The translations under genes and the position numbers were made by a program. From positions 1 through 6,022 of the forward strand of contig JAJAYV010000067.1 of assembly GCA_026786045.1 (NCBI GenBank): DNA of 6,022 bases. The letters are read 5' to 3'. This document shows, in pieces, positions 1-5,353 of this stretch; positions within the stretch are counted from its first letter, which is position 1; every line of letters starts with the position of its first letter. The stretch comes from Frankiaceae bacterium (lineage in GTDB: Bacteria > Actinomycetota > Actinomycetes > Mycobacteriales > SCTD01). Under the pieces are notes generated by a model. That model did no database searches, was not told where the DNA came from, and saw only the letters and a list, made by a program, of their open reading frames with translations.

Positions 1-396
1 GCGCTGCACCGCGTCGGCCTGCCGCCAGACCAGCGCGACGCCGCCGACGACGAGGAGCAGCGGGGCGATGGCGGGCGAGAAGAAGCCGGCCACCTGCAGC
101 AGCAGCAGGCCGCCGGCGCCCAAGGCCGTCAGCGCGAGCAGCTGGGCGCGGTCGTCACCGGTGCGGGCCGGCCGGACCTCGCCCTGCGGCACGAGCACCC
201 ACAGCGCGGCGTACATGAGCAACCCGGCACCGTCGGACAGCGTGAGCAGCACGAAGGCGATCCGGACCACGAGCGGCGACAGCCCGAGGTGGTCGGCCAG
301 CCCCGCGGCCACCCCGCCGAGCGCGCGGCCGGACATCGCGCGCACCATGCGGCGCAGCGGCGGCCGGGCGCGCGTCGGTGCGGTCGGGGCGGTCAC
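1..396 (-). CDS. PspC-domain membrane sensor, probable histidine kinase N-terminus (partial, cut by left edge)
   Basis: The reverse strand reads in one open frame for 132 codons from a GTG at 394-396 to the window edge, so the C-terminus is missing. Residues about 20-70 form a PspC domain: RALGGVAAGLADHLGLSP, then two hydrophobic segments (about 42-53 and 57-70) ending in LWVLVP. A charged linker (QGEVRPARTGDD, 71-82) and two more hydrophobic stretches (about 86-105 and 107-123) follow, ending in the WRQADAV segment. In actinomycetes this layout usually precedes a HisKA_3/HATPase module in an approximately 400-residue kinase paired with a LuxR-type regulator. That catalytic part lies outside the window, so the kinase assignment is inference. 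The GTG is chosen because GGGAG sits 9 nt upstream of it. In-frame Met17 and Met21 are alternative starts. The gene diverges from the PspC/LiaF-like gene and shares its operator region. Confidence 0.85.
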   Translation of the reverse strand, partial: MTAPTAPTRARPPLRRMVRAMSGRALGGVAAGLADHLGLSPLVVRIAFVLLTLSDGAGLLMYAALWVLVPQGEVRPARTGDDRAQLLALTALGAGGLLLLQVAGFFSPAIAPLLLVVGGVALVWRQADAVQR

Positions 397-508
397 AGCA
401 GCAGGCTCCCACCGCGCGGCCCCGTTGCGGCTCAGGGAACGACCCTGAGGGCAGGACCAGGGTCGTTCCCTGATGGCAGCAGCGGACGACCGGGCCAGAG
501 TCGCTGCC
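397..508. promoter_or_regulatory. Divergent promoter region between the PspC sensor and PspC/LiaF-like genes
   Basis: This 112-bp region separates two divergent start codons, GTG at 396 (minus strand) and ATG at 509 (plus strand), and holds the twin operator at 432-473. Neither side has a good -35 box. Each start codon is preceded by a poor -10-like hexamer matching only the A and final T of TANNNT: CAGAGT at 496-501 on the plus strand, 7 nt before the ATG, and GAGCCT on the minus strand, 6 nt before the GTG. This fits activator-dependent and possibly leaderless promoters, but the hexamers are weak. The minus side also has a Shine-Dalgarno-like GGGAG, which argues for a leader there. Confidence 0.5.
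432..473. promoter_or_regulatory. Twin-dyad operator: perfect 16-bp inverted repeat, likely response-regulator sites
   Basis: The left arm TCAGGGAACGACCCTG (432-447) and right arm CAGGGTCGTTCCCTGA (458-473) are exact reverse complements separated by 10 nt. Each arm is also a dyad in itself. Site 1 is TCAGGG-AACGA-CCCTGA (432-448, centre 440). Site 2 is CCAGGG-TCGTT-CCCTGA (457-473, centre 465), with one mismatch in its outer half. The centres are 25 bp apart, and each lies exactly 44 bp from the nearer start codon (396 and 509). Two tandem dyads placed symmetrically between divergent genes suggest dimers of a regulator, plausibly the LuxR-type partner of the PspC sensor. The regulator itself is not in the window. 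An RNA hairpin or terminator is less likely, because the element lies upstream of both genes and has no T-tract. Confidence 0.7.
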
Positions 509-1657
509 ATGACCGAGACCCTGCTCGACCCGCCCCCCAGCCCACCGCCGCCCCCGCCCCGCCTGGCCCGCGACCCCGACGAGAAGGTCGTTGCCGGCGT
601 CTGCGCCGGGCTGGCGCGCTACACCTCGACCGACCCCGTGCTGTGGCGCGTGGCCGTCGCCGCGCTCGCCGTCTTCGGCGGCGCCGGCTTCGTGCTCTAC
701 GCCCTGGCCTGGCTCCTGCTGCCGCGCGTCGACCAGCAGGAGTCGGCCGCCGAGCGGCTGCTGCGCCGCCCGGGCAGCGGCCTGAGCGTTGCCGGCGTCG
801 TCGTGCTCGTGCTCGCCGCCGTGGTCGTCCTTGGCATCAGCTTCGACGGCGGCCCCGGGCTCGGCGTGCTGCTCGTGCTCGGCGGGCTGGCCTACCTGGT
901 CCTGCGCGAGCGCCGCGAGACCCCGCCCGTCTACGGCCCGGCGCCCCTGGCGACGGCGTCGTACGGCCCGTCGGCCTGGAGCGACGGAGGCGCGCCGCCG
1001 CCGGTCGTCCGGGCCCCGCGCGAGCGCTCCGTGCTCGGCACGCTCACGCTGTCGGTCACGGTGCTGGTGACCGGTGTCCTGCTGGCCCTGCGGGAGAACG
1101 GCGTCGAGAGCCTGACCGTCGCCCGCGTCCTTGCGGTCGCCCTGCTGATCGTCGGGGCCGGCCTGGTGCTCGGCACCTGGTGGGGCCGGGCGCGCTGGCT
1201 CGCGCTGGTCGGGCTGGTGCTCGCCGGGCTGCTCGTCCCGGCCGCGCTGCTCGAGGGCTCCCCCGGCTCGCTGCGCGGCGGGGTCGGGGAGCGCCCCTGG
1301 GTGCCGGCCGACGCGGTCGCCCGGGACCGCTCCTACGAGCTCGGCGCCGGCGAGGCCGTGCTCGACCTGCGGCAGCTCGAGCCGGGCAGTGCCCGCCGGG
1401 TCATCGACGCCGAGGTCGGAGTCGGGCAGCTCGTCGTTCTCGTGCCCGAGGACCTCGTGGTCCAGGTCTCGGCCGAGGTCGGCCTGGGCGAGATCGTCGT
1501 CCGCGAGCTGGACGGCTCGCGGGTCGACCGCGGCGACGAGGACGGCACCGGGCTGGACGAGGAGTTCATCGTGGGCAGCCCTGCCCGCGACGCGAACGTG
1601 GCGCTCGACCTCCAGGTCGGCGCCGGAGAGATCGAGGTGCGTCGTGTCACGTCATGA
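509..1657 (+). CDS. PspC-domain membrane protein with LiaF-like C-terminal domain
   Basis: This 382-residue protein begins with a proline-rich cytoplasmic tail (8-17). A PspC domain follows at about 19-73, with the typical EKVVAGVCAGLARY motif and two hydrophobic segments ending in LAWLLLPR. Further hydrophobic segments lie at about 93-111, 115-133, 176-194, 204-222 and 229-248. The linker at 134-173 is rich in Pro, Ala and charged residues. The C-terminus (about 275-382) is a repetitive beta-rich domain (GAGEAVLDLRQL, VGVGQLVVLVP, VGLGEIVVREL, VGAGEIEVRRV) resembling the LiaF C-terminal/DUF4097-type fold. LiaF proteins in Firmicutes modulate an envelope-stress kinase, and a similar role here is inference. 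The ATG at 509 is preferred over the in-frame ATG at 473, because the latter overlaps the operator and would add 12 residues (MAAADDRARVAA) unlike the family. The following gene overlaps its end by 14 bp. Confidence 0.88.
   Translation: MTETLLDPPPSPPPPPPRLARDPDEKVVAGVCAGLARYTSTDPVLWRVAVAALAVFGGAGFVLYALAWLLLPRVDQQESAAERLLRRPGSGLSVAGVVVLVLAAVVVLGISFDGGPGLGVLLVLGGLAYLVLRERRETPPVYGPAPLATASYGPSAWSDGGAPPPVVRAPRERSVLGTLTLSVTVLVTGVLLALRENGVESLTVARVLAVALLIVGAGLVLGTWWGRARWLALVGLVLAGLLVPAALLEGSPGSLRGGVGERPWVPADAVARDRSYELGAGEAVLDLRQLEPGSARRVIDAEVGVGQLVVLVPEDLVVQVSAEVGLGEIVVRELDGSRVDRGDEDGTGLDEEFIVGSPARDANVALDLQVGAGEIEVRRVTS
1634..1637 (+). promoter_or_regulatory. Ribosome binding site deciding the GTG start at 1644
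   Basis: GAGG lies inside the end of the PspC/LiaF-like gene, 6 nt before GTG 1644. GGAGAG also occurs further upstream, at 1625-1630. The alternative ATG at 1677 has no comparable purine-rich stretch, which favours the GTG start and a 14-bp overlap with the upstream gene. Confidence 0.5.
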
Positions 1658-1856
1658 CCGGGACAGCCTGTCGCTCATGGCCGGCCTGCTGCTGCTGCTG
1701 GTCGGGGGTCTCTATCTGCTGGACGACCTGACCACGATCCGGGTCGACGGCGACTGGGTTCTCCCGGTCGGGCTGGTGGTGATCGGCGCACTGGGGCTGC
1801 TCAGCTCGCTGCGGTCGGTGCGACCGGCGTCCGAGCAGCACACGCTGGAGCAGTAG
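1644..1856 (+). CDS. Small two-helix membrane protein (LiaI-like position)
   Basis: This is a 70-residue protein with a charged N-terminus (RHDRDS, residues 3-8), a first hydrophobic helix (about 9-27), a short polar loop (DDLTTIRVDGDW, 27-38), a second helix (about 39-55) and a hydrophilic tail ending HTLEQ. The GTG start overlaps the upstream stop by 14 bp, so the two genes are probably co-transcribed and translationally coupled. The charged N-terminal segment before the first helix resembles small actinobacterial membrane proteins found next to PspC genes. Starting at the Met of the LMAGLL segment (1677) would remove it. Its position and size recall LiaI or PspB-like accessory membrane proteins of envelope-stress operons, but there is no motif proving homology, so the biochemical function is unknown. 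Confidence 0.82.
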   Translation: MSRHDRDSLSLMAGLLLLLVGGLYLLDDLTTIRVDGDWVLPVGLVVIGALGLLSSLRSVRPASEQHTLEQ

Positions 1857-1885
1857 CCGATAGCCGGCGCCCGCCGAGCAGCCTA

Positions 1886-1906
1886 ACGGCGCGCGAGGGG
1901 CGCCGT
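1886..1906 (+). other. Short GC hairpin in the gap before the ABC operon
   Basis: ACGGCGC (1886-1892) and GCGCCGT (1900-1906) form a perfect 7-bp stem with a 7-nt loop. It lies 30 bp after the stop of the small membrane protein gene. It could weakly terminate that transcript, but no T-tract follows, and the right arm touches a possible -10 box of the next operon. It is equally well a regulatory dyad or a chance event in very GC-rich DNA. Confidence 0.3.
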
Positions 1907-1922
1907 AGCGTGGGCCCACGTG
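1906..1922 (+). promoter_or_regulatory. Possible leaderless promoter and 12-bp palindrome at the ABC operon start
   Basis: TAGCGT (1906-1911) fits the actinobacterial -10 consensus TANNNT and ends 8 nt before GTG 1920, the spacing expected if transcription starts at or next to the start codon. No good Shine-Dalgarno sequence lies at normal distance from this GTG; the nearest purine run, GAGGGG at 1895-1900, is 19 nt away. The perfect palindrome CGTGGGCCCACG (1909-1920) covers the expected transcription start and could be an operator. No -35 box is recognisable. All of this is inference from spacing. Confidence 0.35.
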
Positions 1923-3608
1923 CAACCCCTCCCCCTCGCCGACCCGGGCGCCCCCGACCTGCGCAGCCCGGCGCGCTTCCTGCTGCGGGTCCTGCGGCTG
2001 CAGGCGTGGACGGTCGCCGGCGGGGTGCTGTTCGGCGTGCTGTGGATGTCCTGCCAGGCCGTCGTGCCCTACGTCCTCGGCCGAGCCGTGGACGAGGGCG
2101 TCGCCGGCCGCGACGGCGACGCGCTGCTGCGCTGGGCCCTGGTGCTGCTGGCGATCGGCGCTGTCCAGGCGGGCGCGGGCGTGAGCCGGCACCGCTTCGC
2201 CGTCAGCAGCTTCCTCATCGCCTACTTCCGCACGACGCAGTGGGTTGCCGCCCAGTCGGTCCGGCTCGGCGCCGACCTGCGGCGACTGACGTCGACCGGC
2301 GAGGTCGTCAGCGTCGGGACCACCGACACGCTCGCCGTCGCGCGCGCTCTCGACGTGACCGCCCGCGGCGCCGGGTCGGTCGTGGCGTTCGCGCTGGTGG
2401 CCGTGCTGCTTCTGTCGTCGTCGGTCGCGCTCGGGCTGGTCGTCCTCGTCGGGGTGCCGGTCTTCAGCCTGGTCATCGGCCCGGCGCTCAAGCCGCTGCA
2501 CCGCCGGCAGGCCGTGCAGCGCACCGACCTCGGCCGGCTCACGACCCTCGGCACCGACACCGTCGCGGGGCTGCGCGTGCTGCGCGGCGTCGGTGGCGAG
2601 GCGGCGTTCGTCGACCGCTACCGGCGGGAGTCGCAGCGGGTACGCGCCAGCGGGGTGCAGGTCGCCCGCAGCCAGTCGCTGCTCGACGCGGCGCAAGTCC
2701 TCGTCCCCGGCACCTTCGTCGTGATCGTGACGTGGCTGGCCGCGAGATCTGCTGTGCAGGGGCAGATATCGGTGGGTGATCTGATCGCCTTCTACGGCTA
2801 CGCCGCTTTCCTCGTCACTCCCCTGCGCACCGTCACGGAGGCCGCGGACAAATTCAGCCGCGCGCTGGTCGCCGGCCGGCGGATGACCGCGCTGCTGTCG
2901 CTGGCGCCGTCGCTGGGCGAGTCCTTGCGCCCGGTCGAGCCTCCTACGCCCCTGTCGCCGCTGCACGACATCCGCTCCGGCCTGGTCGTGCGCCCCGGGG
3001 TGCTGACCGCGGTCGTCAGCGCCGACCCGGCGGCGGCGAGCGCACTCGCCGACCGGCTGGGCCGCTACGTCGACGCCGAGGTGCGGTGGGGCGGTGTGCG
3101 GCTGGCCGACCTGCCCCTGGAGGTCGTCCGCGCGCGGGTGCACGTCGTCGACCAGGACGTGCAGCTGCTGAGCGGCCGGCTGCGCGACGAGCTCGGGCCC
3201 GGCGACGCGACCGCGGCCCTGCACGCCGCGTGCATGGCCGACGTCCTGGAGGCGATGAGCGACGGGCTCGACACGGCGCTCGAGGAGCGCGCCCGGCAGC
3301 TGTCCGGCGGCCAGCGCCAGCGGCTGGTCCTCGCCCGCGCCCTCACCGCCGACCCCGAGGTGCTGGTGCTCGACGAGCCCACCAGCGCCGTGGACGCGCA
3401 CACCGAGGCGCGCATCGCCGACCGGCTGCGCGAGCTGAGGGCCGGCCGTACGACCGTGGTGCTGACGAGCAGCCCGCTCGTGCTGGACCGGGCCGACGAG
3501 GTGGCGCTGCTCGTCGACGGGCGGGTCGCCGCCGTCGGCACCCACCGCGAGCTGCTGTCCGACGATGCCTACCGCGCGACGGTCCTCCGCACGGAGGTGA
3601 GCGCATGA
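1920..3608 (+). CDS. ABC exporter half-transporter with degenerate nucleotide-binding site (heterodimer subunit A)
   Basis: This 562-residue protein has an ABC exporter membrane domain (about 28-305), with six likely helices near 31-52, 70-88, 152-170, 171-190, 257-275 and 284-300. An ATPase domain (about 340-555) follows. The ATPase has an intact signature LSGGQ (461-465), Walker B VLVLDE (481-486), D-loop SAVD (489-492) and a glutamine at the Q-loop position (412). The Walker A position reads SADPAAASA (367-375) with no glycine loop or lysine. There is no A-loop aromatic residue before it, and the switch histidine is replaced by Ser517 (TSSP). It should therefore contribute a signature motif to its partner's ATP site but bind ATP poorly itself. 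The next gene, overlapping by 4 bp, encodes the complementary half. The GTG start is supported by the PLPLADPGAPDLRSPARF leader, which I recall as typical of such actinobacterial transporters. The substrate is unknown. Confidence 0.9.
   Translation: MQPLPLADPGAPDLRSPARFLLRVLRLQAWTVAGGVLFGVLWMSCQAVVPYVLGRAVDEGVAGRDGDALLRWALVLLAIGAVQAGAGVSRHRFAVSSFLIAYFRTTQWVAAQSVRLGADLRRLTSTGEVVSVGTTDTLAVARALDVTARGAGSVVAFALVAVLLLSSSVALGLVVLVGVPVFSLVIGPALKPLHRRQAVQRTDLGRLTTLGTDTVAGLRVLRGVGGEAAFVDRYRRESQRVRASGVQVARSQSLLDAAQVLVPGTFVVIVTWLAARSAVQGQISVGDLIAFYGYAAFLVTPLRTVTEAADKFSRALVAGRRMTALLSLAPSLGESLRPVEPPTPLSPLHDIRSGLVVRPGVLTAVVSADPAAASALADRLGRYVDAEVRWGGVRLADLPLEVVRARVHVVDQDVQLLSGRLRDELGPGDATAALHAACMADVLEAMSDGLDTALEERARQLSGGQRQRLVLARALTADPEVLVLDEPTSAVDAHTEARIADRLRELRAGRTTVVLTSSPLVLDRADEVALLVDGRVAAVGTHRELLSDDAYRATVLRTEVSA
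3593..3600 (+). promoter_or_regulatory. Strong Shine-Dalgarno for the second ABC gene
   Basis: GGAGGTGA lies in the last codons of the first ABC gene, with GGAGG ending 7 nt before ATG 3605. It is the best ribosome binding site in the window and fixes the start inside the ATGA stop/start overlap (3605-3608). It suggests strong, coupled translation of the second subunit. Confidence 0.8.
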
Positions 3609-5353
3609 CGCTCCTGCCGGTCGCGAGCCCGCGCGACGTCCGCTCCTACGCAACAGGTCTCGCGCGCCGGCACCCGCGCGCCCTCGCCCTGTCGCTGCTG
3701 CTCTACGCCGGCGCCGCCCTCGCCGGGCTCGTCGCGCCGCGGCTGCTCGGCGCGCTCGTCGAGTCCGTCGAGCAGGGCACGACCGTCCAGTACGTCGACC
3801 GCATCGCGCTGCTGCTGGCGCTGGCAGTGCTCGTGCAGACCGCCCTCACCAAGTGGTCGCGGACGATCTCGCTGGTCCTGGCCGAGCGAGTCTTCGCCGA
3901 CCTGCGCGAGGACTTCCTCGAGCGCGTGGTGGCGCTGCCGCTGTCGACCGTGGAACGGGCCGGATCGGGAGACCTGCTGAGCCGCACCACCTCCGACGTC
4001 GACACCCTCGCCAAGACGGTCCGCTACGCCGTGCCCGAGGTGCTCGTCGCGACCGTGACCGTGCTGCTCACCGCCGTCGCTGCCCTCGTCGTTGCGCCGC
4101 TCGTGGCCGTGGCGATGCTCGTGTCGGTGCCGGTGCTGTGGCTGTCCACCCGCTGGTACCTGCGCCGGGCGCCGCAGGGCTACCTCGCCGAGAGGGCGGC
4201 GTACGCCACGGTGACCGCCGGGATGGCGGAGAGCGCCGAGGCCGCGCGGACGATCGAGGCGCTCGGCCGGCAGGCGGAGCGGGTGGCGCGCACCGACGAC
4301 GACATCACCACGGCGTACGCGACCGAGCGCTACACCCTGCGGCTGCGCACGATCTGGTTCCCGATCGTCGACCTGTCGTTCGTGACGCCGCTCGTAGGCG
4401 TGCTGCTGCTCGGCGGCTGGCTCTACTCCCGCGACCTCGCCACGCTCGGCGAGGTCACGACCGTCGCGCTGTACGTCCAGCTGCTGCTCGACCCGCTCGA
4501 CCGGCTGCTGGGCTGGCTCGACGAGCTGCAGGTCGGGGCGTCGTCCCTGGCCCGGCTGGTCGGCGTCGCGGACGTCCCCGACGACCGCGCCCCGTCCGGC
4601 GCCGAGCCCGACGGCGAGGAGCTGCTGGCCCACGACGTGCGCTTCGCCTACCGCGAGGGGCACGACGTGCTGCGCGGGCTCGACCTGGCCGTCCGGCAGG
4701 GCGAGCGTCTGGCCGTGGTCGGGCCGTCCGGCGCGGGCAAGTCGACGCTCGGCCGGCTGCTGGCCGGCGTGCACGGTCCCCGCACCGGAGCGGTCACACT
4801 CGGCGGCGTGCCCGTGCTCGACCTGCCGCTCGAGCGGCTGCGCACCGAGGTGTCGCTGGTGACGCAGGAGCACCACGTCTTCGTCGGCTCGGTCGCCGAG
4901 AACCTCTCCCTCGCCAAGGAAGGCGCGACCGACGACGAGCTGTGCGCGGCCCTCGAGGCCGTCGACGCGCTCGAGTGGGTGCAGGCGCTGCCGGACGGCC
5001 TCGAGACCGCCGTCGGTGCAGGCGGTCTCGTGCTGACGCCCGCCCAGGCTCAGCAGGTCGCGCTGGCCCGGCTCGTGCTCGCCGACCCCCACACGCTGGT
5101 GCTGGACGAGGCGACGTCGCTGCTCGACCCGCGCGCCGCGCGGCACCTGGAGCGCTCGCTCGCCGCGGTCGTCACCGGCCGGACCGTCGTCGCGATCGCG
5201 CACCGCCTGCACACCGCGTCGGACGCCGACCGGGTCGCGGTCGTCGAGGACGGGCGCGTCACCGAACTCGGCAGCCACCACGAGCTGCTCGCGCTCGGCG
5301 GCTCGTACGCCGCGCTGTGGGCGTCCTGGCAGTCCGAGACGGTGGCCGGGTGA
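3605..5353 (+). CDS. ABC exporter half-transporter with complete Walker motifs but degenerate signature (heterodimer subunit B)
   Basis: This 582-residue protein has an exporter membrane domain (about 20-310), with likely helices near 27-50, 66-85, 141-162, 164-184, 252-273 and 283-300. It includes the RAGSGDLLSRTTSDVD segment (118-133) typical of type IV ABC exporters. The ATPase domain has an A-loop tyrosine (Tyr349), Walker A GPSGAGKST (373-381), Q-loop Gln421, Walker B TLVLDE (497-502, catalytic Glu502), D-loop SLLD (505-508) and switch His533. The signature is LTPAQ (477-481) instead of LSGGQ. Paired with the upstream subunit, it would complete one consensus ATP site (its own Walker motifs plus the partner's LSGGQ) and leave the opposite site degenerate. 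The ATG overlaps the upstream stop by 4 bp, and the GTG of the next gene overlaps its own stop by 4 bp. The exported substrate, whether drug, lipid or peptide, cannot be read from the sequence. Confidence 0.93.
   Translation: MTLLPVASPRDVRSYATGLARRHPRALALSLLLYAGAALAGLVAPRLLGALVESVEQGTTVQYVDRIALLLALAVLVQTALTKWSRTISLVLAERVFADLREDFLERVVALPLSTVERAGSGDLLSRTTSDVDTLAKTVRYAVPEVLVATVTVLLTAVAALVVAPLVAVAMLVSVPVLWLSTRWYLRRAPQGYLAERAAYATVTAGMAESAEAARTIEALGRQAERVARTDDDITTAYATERYTLRLRTIWFPIVDLSFVTPLVGVLLLGGWLYSRDLATLGEVTTVALYVQLLLDPLDRLLGWLDELQVGASSLARLVGVADVPDDRAPSGAEPDGEELLAHDVRFAYREGHDVLRGLDLAVRQGERLAVVGPSGAGKSTLGRLLAGVHGPRTGAVTLGGVPVLDLPLERLRTEVSLVTQEHHVFVGSVAENLSLAKEGATDDELCAALEAVDALEWVQALPDGLETAVGAGGLVLTPAQAQQVALARLVLADPHTLVLDEATSLLDPRAARHLERSLAAVVTGRTVVAIAHRLHTASDADRVAVVEDGRVTELGSHHELLALGGSYAALWASWQSETVAG

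Noticed and set aside
432..473. The large inverted repeat as a transcription terminator
   Set aside because: It lies between two divergent 5' ends, not after a gene, and has no T-tract. The internal symmetry of each arm suits protein binding better.
473..508. Upstream ATG as the start of the PspC/LiaF-like protein
   Set aside because: The ATG overlaps the last base of the inverted repeat, has no ribosome binding site, and the extra residues MAAADDRARVAA are unlike the family. The ATG at 509 fits better.
289..1731. Long plus-strand open frame covering the PspC/LiaF-like gene in another register
   Set aside because: Its product is almost entirely Arg, Ala, Gly and Pro without domain character, as expected for a shifted frame of GC-rich DNA. 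The overlapping frame gives a clear PspC domain.
1677..1856. ATG 1677 as the start of the small membrane protein
   Set aside because: It would remove the charged N-terminal segment RHDRDS. The GTG at 1644 has a GAGG at proper distance.
1920..3608. Subunit A as a pseudogene because of its missing Walker A
   Set aside because: The frame is intact, LSGGQ and Walker B are preserved, it is translationally coupled to its partner, and the partner's lost signature matches a stable heterodimer division of labour rather than decay.
1647..3653. 668-codon antisense open frame opposite the first ABC gene
   Set aside because: Low-complexity product rich in Gln, Arg, Gly and His with no motifs. It is the mirror frame of a gene with strong GC third-position bias.
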